Position numbers and translations under genes: made by a program. A DNA stretch of 64,000 nt from NCBI GenBank assembly GCA_948567375.1, contig OX419761.1, positions 16,618,501 through 16,682,500 of the forward strand. Reading direction: 5' to 3'. Shown one piece after another: positions 22,476 through 34,928 of the stretch; positions within the stretch are counted from its first letter, which is position 1; each line of letters opens with the position of its first letter. The DNA comes from Lunularia cruciata (taxonomy: Eukaryota; Streptophyta; Marchantiopsida; Lunulariales; Lunulariaceae). The notes beneath the pieces are model-generated. The model saw nothing but the letters and a program-made list of their open reading frames with translations. It searched no databases and was not told the origin of the DNA.

Positions 22476-24395
22476 AGTATATACCAAGAAAATTCCATGA
22501 CAAAAAAGCAAGACATGGTAGCTAGATACTACATGTTTTAGCACAAACAAGAAAAAGCAAAAAGGACAAAAATAAGAATAACCTAACAAAAAATAGAAAA
22601 AGATAGATATGAAGTGGAGAAGAAGCTTCTCTATTACTCAACATGGCCTTCTTACCTCCTCTTTATCATTCCCATGTTGAGAGGATGTTGCTCACAAACC
22701 CCAATTGCTTGTTCACAAAATCAGCAAAGTTCCCTAGCATTTCTTTGATGAAGGTTGATATAAGCATCCAGTACAAGTAATCCATCCATCACAAGAACTC
22801 TATATGCAGCAAAATCCCTAAATTTTAAATGTGTTGAGACCTCTCATATTATGTACCAAAATTTTTGTCCTATTGTGTTGTGTTGGTGTGGTTGGGCTTT
22901 TGATGCTACTCCTTATCATTCTCACTTATCCTTCTGTCCTCCACACCCTCTCAAGCATTCCTCATTGCTCACTATGTCCCCTTTCTTGATCACTCTGTCT
23001 TATCTTGCATTGTCCAATAGCAAACATCATTCCTCAAGCAACTCTTCAGACCATTTATTGTGCTCTTGTGCAATTTTCTCGTGGTTCTAGTGGAGTTTCT
23101 CACCTAGAATTTCATGGATGGAGTATTTTTGTTGTAGCAAGGTGGAACTGAGTCTGGAAAAATTGGACAAAGTTGAGGCATTGGTCTCACATGAGCTCTC
23201 CCAAAATGGTCTAGAAAACTTTATAGATAGAAGACACTCAATCTCTCAACAAATAGGGTGAATTCTTTTGATTTCTCAAAATTTGTCAATGTACACTCAA
23301 TCCTTCCTTTTGAAAAACCTTTCCTTTTTTTCTCTTCCTCTTTTATAGATTGATCCATCCTTCTTTCTTTGCTTTCTCCTTCCTTCTATTTTCTCTATTC
23401 TCTTCCCTTCCCAACCTTTGATCCTCTTGCCCTTCCTTCCCTTGACTCCTTTGATTCTTTTCCCCTTTGTGCCTTTTGATGCTCTTCTCTAACCCAACCT
23501 TATACTCTCCAATTTTCACCCAAGAATCCGTGACACTCTCTCAAATTGTACAATTTTCATTTTCCTAAATTTCAAACCCTCCAATTTTCTCTTGCAAAAA
23601 TCTGCACTTCAAAATTCCCTTTTGTGTTTCCAAATTTCACAATATCCTCTAGTGTCAAAGATAGTAAAGCAAGCTATTATCCTAGCAAATACTCCATTGA
23701 GTCTTAGAACGTCATGTGCTTTCAATGGTTGGATGTCCCAATCACAATTCAACAATTTGGTCCAAGACTATGAAAGTGCTATGAAGACTTTCAGTCAAGG
23801 GGGTGGGTGAGTGGCTAGAGGAGTAGAAACTAAATTGTTGCTACCATAGATGCTACTATTGCTACTATATACCTTTTCTTTTGCAGCAGAAGCACCACAA
23901 CAACACCGCCTCCATTTTGACTTTCCTTTTCACTGTTCAATGAGTCCACATTCACAAGTTCAGATCAGATCAGTGGGACATCTCTTGTAAGTTCTACAAC
24001 CTTCAATCAACCACAAGAACCATTCCAAGAACAAATATTTTTAAATTTTCTTCATAATCTTGTTCCTAAGTGCTATCTTCAATTTCACATGTTTCTAAGT
24101 GTTATCACTTGCAATCACCTCTAAGAGTATTGTTTGTACATATGTAAAACCAGCTCTTTTGATGTTTCTAAGAGATTCATGACAAGAAGATAGAGGTGTG
24201 TGATTGAGTAAATAATTATCCAATGAGTTCCGGATCTCTTTGAATGGCTTTTCTCCTCATCTCTAAATATCTTTGTGATAGATCCAATGTATAAGAGCAT
24301 ATGAATGTATGTTACGTAGTTTGAAAATTGCCTAATGTAGCTCAATATGCTTCATTGAGACGTTATGCATGTTGGTCACATGCTATAATACCAAT
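22476..24395. other. No gene recognised; pyrimidine-rich tract and reverse PBS-like site
   Basis: The DNA between the gypsy element and the copia LTR has a long C/T-rich tract on the plus strand (about 23,270-23,600) and short anonymous frames. At 24,384-24,395 the plus strand reads GCTATAATACCA, close to the reverse complement of an initiator-Met primer-binding site, followed by TTGTAAAG. That could mark the 5' end of a decayed minus-strand retroelement lying to the left, but I found no protein domains to support it. Confidence 0.3.
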
Positions 24396-24408
24396 TGTAA
24401 AGAAAAAA

Positions 24409-24673
24409 TGTAGATCTTATGACCTTCCCATTCATGATTGTTGCTGCTTCAATTTAAAAGTTACTTTCTGATTCTTTCAGTTAGGTAGCTTCTCATTTTT
24501 GTTGCATTTGCATCTTAACCTACTTCCCATATTATACATGGGATCGTAGCCTATGATTTGTATTCATTCATCATAAGGAAGCACTACTAAATGTTGGAGC
24601 TAAATTACTAAAGCAAACTAAAGGCTCAGTCTGTTTTAGTCTTTACTTGTATGCACATATTCACTTGTCAACA
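24409..24673 (+). repeat. 5' LTR of the copia element (about 265 bp)
   Basis: It starts TGTAGATCTTATGACC and shares CATTCATCATAAGGAAGCA and TGTATGCACATATTCAC with the right LTR. The end near TCAACA at 24,673 is inferred from that alignment. No standard tRNA-Met primer-binding site follows it. Confidence 0.7.
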
Positions 24674-25641
24674 CACGTACAATAAGTTATGGAGCCACCA
24701 GGCTGACATTCAATCTCTATCGGTTGATTATCTGATCAATAGAATTAATTGTCTAATAGAATATAAAGTATCCAATAGATAAGATGAATCCTTATTGAAT
24801 AATTAGCCATGTCAAAAGATTGACTAGTGATACTTATTATCTCTAGAATGAAGCAGATCAAAACCACTTTGAAATTAAAAGGTGTGTAGTAGTATGTCAA
24901 GAATTACATAGTAAATCCTGGAGATGATATGAATGAACTAAGAGCTCTCCAAATAGTAGAAAATGGATCAAATTGCTTTAGGACTGATCTGGATGTCATT
25001 TGAAGATGACTAGCTTCAACACATCATTGACTATTGAAATGTCATCAGATGCATGGGATGTTATGCAGTCCATCCATGCCAAAAATAGTATAAAAAGATA
25101 GCATAGACTAGAGGCTGCTTTTCATTTTCTATGACATACACCTCTAGGTAGATGATTGATTATGTAAATGAAGTGATCAAATTGGTGAGAAAATGAGAGA
25201 CTCCTTGCACTTGATACCAAGTGCAATGAGTCATAGGTTGTTGCTAGACTTCTTGGTAGCTTGCAGAAATCTCCTTTTGGGAAGGATGTGCAAGAAGCTT
25301 GAATCAGAGAGATAATCTTTCCTTTGCCATTTTAAAAGATATATTACATATAGTTGAGTAGGACAATGAATTTCCTACTTGCATCATGTTACAAGGGATA
25401 AGAGGTGAACAAGCAATATTAGTGAGTGTGAAGCAAAATCATGATTTGACTAAGCATGTTAGTTTGCAATGGAAGTATTTCAACGGAGTCTATAACTATT
25501 GCAAAGAGTTTGGCCACAGAAAGGAAGATGGTGAGAAAATAGCAAAAGCCAACCAACGAGCAAGGGAAAAATAAATTTAGAGATTTCAATAAGATAGAGA
25601 GTTCCAATAAACCAAAATTCTTGCAAGAATCTGCATTGCAG

Positions 25642-25644
<3 letters not shown>

Positions 25645-25700
<56 letters not shown>
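25645..25700. repeat. (TA)28 microsatellite
   Basis: An uninterrupted run of 28 TA units lies inside the gag-protease part of the copia element and splits its reading. The run probably expanded after insertion and is likely to vary in length between individuals. Confidence 0.95.
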
Positions 25701-25703
<3 letters not shown>

Positions 25704-26379
25704 TATAGATATAGTGATTGGTTTTTTGATTTAGGATCATCTTCAAATGTGACATTTGATAAGGAGAAACTTGTAAATTTCTCTAAGATACCTCCAATTA
25801 GCATTTTCAGCACTAAAGAAGATAGTTTCTTGGCTATAGGAAGAGGTGATATCAAATTAATACTCAGATCTACCAATCTAAACCAGACTACCATTTTCAA
25901 CAATGTGTCATACTCAAATGATGCATGTCAAACTTACTTAGTGTAAGCAAAATTGTAGCATTTGGGCACACAATTTGTCTCAACAACAAGGTCTACTATA
26001 TTCTTGACTCCCTTGGATGTATTATTGCACAAGCATATATAGATGGGAGACTGTATCATCTTCAACTAAATAATATTAAGATAGCTCTTCTTGAAAGAAT
26101 AAGATCAACATCCTTACCTCTCATGGTTTGGCACAAGAAGCTTAGACATGGATATCATAAAATTGGATACTATTGGTTTGACTGCAATGCTAAACCAAAG
26201 GCTTGGCATCTAACATAGGGAGTGGAATCTTCTTGAGACTAGGCTCTATTGCTAAAGCAATTTGTGAGTCTTTCCTTCAAGGGAAACAACATAGAGAATC
26301 ATTTCTAATATCAATGACCACTTCCAATTATCCTTTACAGCTAGTACACTTTGATATTTTTGGTAAAACTAACACTCCT

Positions 26380-27030
26380 TCAAGGTAAACTTGTCTCATC
26401 TAAGCATTTTTGGTGCAATAGCCTACAAACATATCCCAAATGAGAGAAAAAAAATTGGATCCAAAGTCTCTAAAATATATACACTATGGCTATTATGAAG
26501 ATAGACATGTTTATAGGCTTTTTTTATCCTATTTCTTGTATAATGTTGAAGAGTTGAAATGTTGTTTTCCAGAAAGATCCTATTTCCTCCTCCACCAAAG
26601 GAACAACCCCATATATCTATCCAAAATCTTTCACGAGTCTTACTCTACAATACAAATGATCCCTTCTTTTGTTCCCATTCCCTCAACATCACCAAGTGCA
26701 CCTAACCCTCACATTTCTATGCCTATCTTAGATTCCACTCCATCTCACCTTCATCCCATTACAAAAGTAAAATCAAGTGAAACTTCTCTACATGAGAATT
26801 CACAACTAATTGCTTTTAGCTTCGCAAAGCCTTTTTCAGATGATTTCATACCTTATTCAAGTTCAAGAAGACCCATACAACCACCATTTCATTTTAGTGA
26901 CTATGTATGGGTTACTCCTACACAATTTGAGGATAATATATCATCCCTTGATCAGGGTGTTGAAACTATTAAAACTAAAACTATGATAGATGGTGATTCT
27001 GATCTTTGTGAGCCAAGGTCCTACAATTAA
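26380..27030 (+). pseudogene. copia integrase C-terminal part and linker; core deleted
   Basis: At 26,335-26,385 the frame reads LQLVHFDIFGKTNTPS, the first strand of the integrase core with its catalytic aspartate. Only a few bases later the sequence is NLSHLSIFGAIAYKHIPNER and KKLDPKSLKYIHYGYYEDRH, which in intact copia elements lies roughly 200 residues further on. The second Asp and the Glu of the D,D,E triad are therefore missing. The proline- and serine-rich linker before RT follows to 27,030. Confidence 0.8.
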
Positions 27031-28714
27031 GCTCTTCATTGTTTGGAATCTAGGCAATAGAAGGTAGCAATTGTATAGAGCCAAAGTCATACCAAGATAA
27101 TCATACTTGGGATGTGGTGGAATTACTACCTCAACATAAAGTATTTGATAGCATATGAGTCTTCAAGGTTAAGTGTGATTTAGATTGAAGCATTTGGCAA
27201 CTTAAAGGATGTCTAGTAGTGAGAGGTCATCATCACGGTATGGAATTGATTATAAGGAAACATTATCTCTTGTGATTTACCTCACTACTTTATGCACCTT
27301 GTTAGCCCTTGTTATGCACTATAGGTTGTTATCATTACAATTGGATATCGACACAACATACCTTTATGGTATATTAATAGAGCATGTGTAAATGACCTTA
27401 CCTTTAGGGTATGTGTGTTTTGAGACAAAATTCAACTTGTGACTTCTTGTGAGTCTTCTACATAAGGCAATTTATATGCATCATCAATCAAGGAGATGTG
27501 GTGGTTATGAGTGGATGTTTTCTTCATAAAGCTTGGATTTGTGAGGTCAAAAGTAAATGCTTGCTTATACATAAGTTTGATAGGTCCTAATACTAATTTA
27601 GGTTGGTGATCTTATCTTGCTAGCTTATCTCAATTACAATTGGATCTGCTAGTCTCACAACTAAAGCAAGAGTTCAAGATGAAAGGACCATCACCACTAA
27701 AATGGTGTCTCATGATGAGATAAATATTGATTATGATGCATGTTACATTGCATTGGATCAACAAAGGTATCTAGTTAGCATATTAGAGCAATAAGGTTTT
27801 CAAGATTGCACTACAATTGCTACACCAATCAAGACCAATCTCAAAGTGAATAAAGAAAGGTTCTTGAATAATACAATTGTGCATCATCTTACTAAAGCAC
27901 AAGCATATCAACTACTAGTGGGAAAGCTCATGTATGCAATGTTGCTAACTCATCCAAATTTAGCATTTTTTGTTATTTTTATAAATCAATTTTGCTCAAC
28001 TCCTACCTTGGACCATCTTGCCATGGTTAAACAAACTTTTAAGTATCTCTCAAGAGCACATGAGTACAAATGGTTCTTCCGATGAATTGATAAGCTAAGC
28101 CTTCATGGATTTATAGATTCTGATTTTTGGGCAGCCAATGATATAGACAGACGGTCAATAATAGGGTTTTTGTTTCTTGATTGGATCAGGAGCTATCAAT
28201 TAGAGTAGTCAGCGTCAAAATACCATAGTAGTTTCAACAATAAAAGCAAAATATCAAGCAATTTCAACAGCCACAAGGAAAGCAATTTGGTTATGCCGAC
28301 CCTTCAAAGATTTCCATGCGGGTGAATTCTTAGCGGGCTCAACCCTGATACATGGAGATAATAAAGGTTTTATGGATATGGTTAAGAATCCTATCAATCA
28401 TTCCATAAGCAACAAATAAACGTTCATCATCATTTAGTTTGTGAAAGATATGATTTAGGAGATATATCGGCCAAACAGATAGTTTCTTCTAAAAATCTGG
28501 CCAAAGAACTTATGCATTTGAAGCATGATTATTGTGTCAAGTTCAACATCATTTAGTTTCTGAAAGAAAGATATGATTTAGGAGGTATATCGGTCAAACA
28601 GATAGCTTCTCTTTAAAATCTGGCCAATGTGCTAACCAAAAGACTTCCGCACTTGAAGCATGATTATTGCATGAAGAAATTGGGAGTCCAGTAGAACCAT
28701 GAAGTAAGGAGAGA

Positions 28715-29035
28715 TGTAGATCTTATGACCTTCCCGTTCATGATCGCTATCGTTTCAGTTCACAAGTGATTTTCTGGTTCTTTCAGTTATATAGCTCCTT
28801 GTTTCTGATTACATCTGCAGTTCACAAGTGATTTTCTGGTTCTTTCAGTTATATAGTTCCTTGTTTCTGACCCCTGCATCTGTTGAGTAACTTGCTTGCT
28901 TCAGATCTTATATATTGGATTTTAGCCTATGATGTGTAGTCATTCATCATAAGGAAGCAATACTGAATGTCGGAGCTCCATCTGCTTTAGTCTTTACCTG
29001 TATGCACATATTCACACATCTGTAATCGTTCAACA
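28715..29035 (+). repeat. 3' LTR of the copia element with internal duplication
   Basis: Same start as the left LTR but about 55 bp longer, because a 62-bp segment beginning CAGTTCACAAGTG is repeated in tandem (28,756 and 28,818). The right limit is approximate. Confidence 0.7.
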
Positions 29036-29849
29036 ACAAATGCACTTCCATCATTCAATCAAGATACACACAAAAGATTTGCATTCAATCACAGATAATA
29101 CATTTGATATACGAGGTCAGTTCTCCAATAAGCTCCGTCCAAGGGAGAACACTCTAAACACACGTGGTTATTTCACGTTCTTCATATTTCACTGACACAT
29201 CGAAAACGACCCTCTCGTGAATTTATCAAGAGTTTGCTCACGAAACTTATCATCGCCCGGAGCACAATGAACGTAGCCATTTGCACTTTCGAATCTGCCA
29301 TCAATTATCATCGTATTCCCTTCAATACTTCCATCGCAACCGCAAATTGAACCCCAGTTTAATCCCAAAGTTTTATTTTACATCGAGTCACGAGTTTGAG
29401 AAAATCTCGCTTCTACTTTGTGGACGTCGTTTCTGAATTCTGTCGATCAAACTCGAGTATAGTTTTCAGTCTTTCTAAACCTAATAAGACCAATAACAAC
29501 CACCATACCGAGTTGGTTACTAACTCTAAAACATAAATGCCTCATATATAGTCTTCAGTGTCTCTAGACCGAATAAGACAATTAGCAGCAGCCATACCAA
29601 GTTAGTTACTAACCCAAAGCACAAATGAAGATTTCAAACGTTTGTTCAACGATTTCCAGTCTGCTTTAAATCTAATATAAACCTAAAGAGTATGTGTTTG
29701 TGAATCTCTATGTCACATTGTCACTATTTTCTAAACTAATAAAAAAAAATCATCTTGACAAATTATAGGCATGCAGATACCTTCTCTATTCTATAGGTAT
29801 ATTTTTAGTTAATGTCTGGAGAGTATCCATCTAAAATAATGGTTTTGTC

Positions 29850-32050
29850 CATCAATTTCCTGGTCTTTGGATAGAGAATTCTGTATGTATTAAATCAAGA
29901 GTATTTTGGTTATCGTAATAAATTTCTATATAATCTTGTTCTAAAACAAGTTTCAAAGCAAGTTCTGCCAACCACAAAGCTTCTTTTGAAACATATAACA
30001 CCGCCAGGTACTCAGATTGACAAGTAGAAAGAGCTATTATGGATTGTAAAGTTGATTTCCAACTCGCAGCTGCACCTGCACGGTCGAAATGTAACCTATT
30101 GTGGATATTCCTAGCAAAAATCAGCATCTACATATGAAAAAACATAAAATTTTAGGATTTTTATTACACATGATCCTCATGTTAATTGAACCTTTCAAAT
30201 ATCAAAGTATCCACTTCCTTGCTAATATTTTTTTCTTGAATTTGCCGTATATTTGCTAACTTGAGTGACTACATGCGGAAATGTCAAGTCCAGTACAAAC
30301 CATACTGTACATCAACTTTCAAAAGCCTTGCATAAATTACATTTGCCATATGCTCCTTGTCTTGATTTGTTTGTGCACACAAACTTGCATAAATCTAAAG
30401 TGTAATGCAAGGGGCGTACTCACAGGTTTTATATTCTTGCACATGTCCTCTCATGACAACATGGTAGGATCCCCTCAACGCAAATCCCCTATGATCTACA
30501 TAAACATCCCTTCATCCTATCAAGCTTACGACCAACCAAAGATTTACCTACCGGGTCCCCAAGTCCTTCATATTGCATTCCTTACCGAGTTGTGCTTCTA
30601 AAGATTTAGTTTCTAACATTAACTCTCAACAACTATCAACATGTCTCAACAACTATGAATATTGCATCAACATATAGAACTAGAATCATGGATAGATAAT
30701 ATCCATTGCAACTTCTTAAAGTAAACACTTGTCATGTTCATTCTTGGTATAACCTTGTATGTACATGAAAGTGTCAAATCTCTTATACCATCGTTTGGGA
30801 CATAACATCAAATCATACAGAATTCTTTTCAACCTGCATACATGATCCTTCTTTCTGTATATCTGACACACTATTTATTTATTTATTTATACACCCCCTC
30901 TCTTCAACCGATTCTCCATGAAAAATGCAGTAGTTATATCAAGTTGTTCTAGCTCACGATCTTAAAATGGTATAACTCGATGTATCATAAGGACCGATGT
31001 TAACTCAACTGTAGAGAAAACCTTATTGAAGTCGAAACACTCTCATGGGGTATCCTTTAGCAATTAGTCTTGCCTTGTTCTTGTAGTCCGAATCCTCTTT
31101 GGAGTTCCCTCCTTTCGTTCGAGGGAGCATTCTCTATCCCATAGCTCTTCTCCCTATGGTAATCTTACCAAATCCTAAGTTTGGTTTATGGAGAGAGTAC
31201 ATCCGTCCATCCAAATCCATCTCGTTTTTCCTTGAGGGTCTATAGCTTGTTGAAACGTATATAGTTCATCATTTGAATAAGAGTAAATACAACAATGTCA
31301 CAATAGCCATTACACTTCAGAGCTTTACTATGATATTTCTTGTGAGGTTTTCGAACAAAAGCAATCACCATTCACCATTGTCTTCTGTTTACATTGTTTT
31401 TGAAAATCATCCACATTATCTTCCGTAGAGAAGTCTTTGGTGAGTCGATGTTCTCCAAATTTTCACTTGTATCATTTTTTAATGAGCTTTGTGTGGACCC
31501 AAGAAACTCCATAGTAATTTTCTTGTGAGGAGCATCATTATGATCGAGCTCAAAGTCTTTCTTCAATAGTGGGTACTCATAACGACTACATACTTATAAT
31601 AATCTTGTGTGAATTAAGATCACACAATCTATATTCCTCAATAGACTCTTTGTCATCATCAAGAAAGATGCATTTCTTAGCTCTGGGATCTAGTTTGGAT
31701 CTTTGGTCACTCAAAATATGGAAATACATAATACACCCAAATAATATAATCATAATTTAGAACTTCACCACTCCATACCTCTTTTAGCAAGTTATAATTA
31801 AAAACTATGTAAGAAGTTAAAATCACTACGAAAAAAGTCGTGTTAACTACTCCTGCAGTCCAAAGTTGCTCATCACACTCCTTGCTTTTTCAAGGAGTGT
31901 TAAACTCATCTTTTTCGCCCTTCTAGTTTGTTGTGTTTGTTATGTTAAGTGATGGAAGATACCTTCCTCTTTGCAAAAGCTTGTAAATTCACGAGATCTA
32001 TTCACTACCTTGTCGGAATGTAATACCCTCAAGTTCCTTTTGCATATCTC
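29850..32050 (-). mobile_element. Fragment of a second Ty1/copia element
   Basis: Read on the minus strand from 32,050 downward: SLTLLEKARSVMSNFGL (integrase, about 31,890), KLDPRAKKCIFLDDDKESIE and YRLCDLNSHKIIIS (integrase end, 31,600-31,700), ARLIAKGYPMRVF and DFNKVFSTVELTSVL (RT, 31,000-31,090), RELEQLDITTAFF (RT, about 30,940), then SWKSTLQSIIALSTCQSEYL, LWLAELALKLVLEQD and YYDNQNTLDLIH (RNase H, 29,860-30,080). Stops and frameshifts are frequent. The stretch between RT and RNase H is too short, so part is deleted. No LTRs were found. It runs opposite to the copia element at 24.4-29.0 kb and is a different copy. Confidence 0.82.
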
Positions 32051-33216
32051 TCTATCTTAGTTTTTCTACTGTTTAAATATCTTAAATGCTTTTGCTTTCG
32101 CTTCGCTTCATTATGTACACCCGCACCTTTTATGAGAAGTTATAACTTACAAAGCTCCAAACTTAGACAGTTCACGTGGGTCCCCAAACATCTAAATTGT
32201 ATATAGTCTAATATACATAATAATGTATACTAATATATTATTATATTAATATACATAATGAATTTATGATTACGTGTTCAACAATTACTTCGTTAAGAGA
32301 TAGTATCTTCTTTGCTGAAATAGCATAAGCCTGCATATGATCATATCTTCAGTCAAGCATATTGGAAACGACTGCAACTGGTGACTTCAACGGTAACTCA
32401 TCAGTGTACCTGCAACCGAGGTTCTTGACTGCAAATTTGCCTACGGTATCAACTGTCCTTGGGAACATACTCGAGGAACAATTTTATTCAGAGCTTCCCC
32501 GAGCTCCCTCCCAATCAACAGCAAGCTATTGCTGCACCAGAACAAGGCCTCCTGTACGACTCCTGCATAGACCGGCGGTGGCTACATCCTGATTTTAAAA
32601 CATTCTTTGCGTAAGAACGAACTATAAGAACCATTTGTTATACAGTTAGCGAGTGTTTCCGTTTATTAAGAATTGAAGCTGAAGAACTATCGTAACTTGA
32701 TTGTAGCGGCCAGAGAAAGTGATTCGATGACCTCCAATCATCCTGAGAATGGCAGGTGTTGAGGAGTTGCTTATGTGTATAAAGAAGACTAGGACAAGGC
32801 TAAGGAGGAACAGATTCTATGAGAATATTTAGGCTGAACATATAAAATAGGCAATAGAAGTTCACAGGCGAGAATACCCCTTATGAAGGAAATGGATTTC
32901 TCTGCACCGGACTGAATTCAGTCAGTATGTAGGTTGCATAATATGTAAGTACCCGCCACAAGATGCTGAGAGAAACAATTCTCTTATATATACTGATACA
33001 CTTTTATCTACAAAGTCGATTTACATGGACCGAAGAGGTCTGTGCTAACTTATCGTATTTAAGCTCTTAAATTGTACAAGTATGTTCCTAATTTCGATAT
33101 ATATGGTGAACTCTGAAGTGGAGGACCTTACTGCAGATTATGGAGGTGGAGCAGTGGCAAAACTGTGCTGCTCAGGTCTTCATGGATGAAGCTAAATTTT
33201 GGTAAGTCGTCAAAAA
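32051..33216. other. No gene recognised
   Basis: AT-rich DNA with a short TATA/ATTA-rich patch at about 32,195-32,260. A 76-codon plus-strand frame at 32,362-32,592 has no recognisable domain. The part nearest 33,216 should hold the 3' UTR and polyadenylation signals of the minus-strand gene that ends at 33,217. Confidence 0.4.
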
Positions 33217-34928
33217 TTATAAAAGGTTCCCTGCAGACTTCTGGTCATCGCTGCTGACAATCGGCTCATCCTCTTGGCGGCCGAGTGTTAACGCTATTCT
33301 CTGATGGAACATCTCGCCGTCCTCTCGTTGTTCCACAGGTAGACGGAGATTTCTCTGTATTTCCTTATCAATATCCTCGAAAGATCCAGCTACATCTCGG
33401 TACATTTCATAGACCATACCCACTTGAGCATCGTGTGAGAAGCTGCTGACAAGGGCCGCTAGAACAGAGCACGCAGCCGCAATTGCAGCCCCACCATTTA
33501 CGAAATTTGCAACAACGCTTATGAGCGCCAAAACAGGCCCTGAGATCGCCAGCACCTTATTAATTTTCTGAGCATTTTTCTCCCAGCCTACGTACGTAGC
33601 AATATCAGATTTCTTAAGGAGTGCAGAGGTTTTCTTCAAATCATCGACAATGGCCTGAGTCCATCCGTTGTTGGCTGATGAGTCCTCAGACAAAGGTATC
33701 TCTGGTTTAGAAGCATCCACAGGAGCACTCAGAACTGATGGACCAACTATGGTAGGAAATTTGTCTATTCCCCCGGGAAAAAGAGGCAACGGAAACGCCT
33801 TGTCCAAGTACTGCAGCCGCTCGAGCTTAGCCTCGTAGTATAGATTGGCATCCTCCTTCAGATAAGAGCCTCCGGGTTTTAGACTGCCCTCGATTTCCCT
33901 AACCAGAGCTTTAAAGAAACGTGACGCTGCTCTTTGTTCCTCTGCCAGCTGAGAAGGCTGAAACCAATTTTCCAAGCACATAAAAAAGAATGATCCACCT
34001 GCCAAAAGGCTGGCTGTTACAGAGTAGCTAAGGGCGGCCGCCGATGCTCTCGTATTCAAAGCTGATAAGATCCCTGCTGATATCATGGACATGGTTATTG
34101 TCACCTGCAACAGCTTGCCCCAATTATCCCGCTGTATGGCAACAGCTGCATGCATTTCCCTCCGATCGTCCGCCATTACTGCCAACGATCGCAGTAGAGC
34201 TTGCAGACGGACGTCATCCCAGCCTTTGTTTGACTGTGGTGGTGAAAAGAAATTGCTTTCTTGCACATTAATAAACCCAGGTGCTCCGTTGAAGTATGCA
34301 CTTGAAGGTGGATTTGGTGAGTCGCTTGTCTCGCTGGATGGATCGCCGTGCCCCGCCGCAGCAGCTCTCAGTTTTCCTAGTCCTGCAGATCGTCAAGATG
34401 CTGTGAGTCAGCAGATCATGGAGACCTATAATTACTCAATACTGCTGACAAGATTCTTCAAGTTTAGAAGAATAGAAATTAAGGGAACAGTAGAAAGGTG
34501 TTTCTGTAGCAGACTGTTTCTTTGATTGGTCACAACAATGGCACACAACAGCTGTAAGACATTCTTCGGAAGCAAAATGCCCTCAGGATTGTCAAAGTCT
34601 GCTCGGTGCGGGAAGGACATCGTGTCCGCACGATCTCTTCCTGCTAATTTCTTGTCTGATGTGAGAGTGAAGACGCACGTATAGAGGAAAAGTGACTTTA
34701 GTGGACGACATGAATTCTTCAATGTATTCTCTCAAACATTTAGAGTAGAGCGTAGCGCGGAGAATATCGAGGGGGCAACCAACCTGCTGTACGTGCATTC
34801 CTGATGCGAGCACCCGAAGAACTAGCAAGCATCGCCAGACGTGCTGATCCATTCCCAATCGTCCTGCTTTTGCGCAAAAGTGTCCCCGTGGATACCATAG
34901 TTGGATTCACAGCTACCACACTGGCCAT
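33217..34928 (-). CDS. Plastid-targeted At4g22030-like membrane protein, two exons
   Basis: Exon 1 is 34,784-34,928 and exon 2 is 33,217-34,382, joined in phase 1 (donor GTTGG, acceptor CTGCAG), giving 436 residues. Exon 2 alone has no ATG at its start and is closed by a stop upstream at 34,393-34,395, whereas exon 1 starts with ATG and a Ser/Ala/Arg-rich, acid-poor stretch typical of a chloroplast transit peptide. Conserved blocks are IQRDNWGKLL (about 131-140), FQPSQLAEEQRAASRFFK (about 189-206), LDKAFPLPLFPG (about 241-252), ISGPVL (about 328-333), HDAQVGMVYEMYRDVAG (about 365-381) and REDGEMFHQRIALTLGR near the end. Four hydrophobic helices lie at about 139-157, 163-185, 325-343 and 345-363. 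These blocks match what I recall of the plant family annotated after Arabidopsis At4g22030 as probable F-box proteins, but no F-box is visible here. The molecular function is unknown. The gene looks intact and is bordered by transposon debris on the left. Confidence 0.85.

Larger units (their letters stand above)
24409..29035 (+). mobile_element. Ty1/copia retrotransposon, defective
   Basis: Two related LTRs beginning TGTAGATCTTATGACC (24,409 and 28,715) flank copia-order domains on the plus strand: gag with a damaged zinc knuckle (NYCKEFGHRKEDG, about 25,495), gag-pre-integrase (VWHKKLRHG, about 26,130), the integrase start (LQLVHFDIFG, about 26,340), the integrase C terminus (KKLDPKSLKYIHYGY, about 26,450), RT (YGIDYKETLSL and LSLQLDIDTTYLYG, 27,240-27,375) and RNase H remnants to about 28,690. 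A purine tract (AAGTAAGGAGAGA) precedes the right LTR. The integrase catalytic core is deleted and the RT active-site motif is destroyed. LTR outer ends are clear at the left edge but only approximate at the right, and no target duplication was found. Confidence 0.85.

Noticed and set aside
25645-25700. (TA)n as a promoter or origin
   Set aside because: A plain microsatellite inside a dead retroelement.
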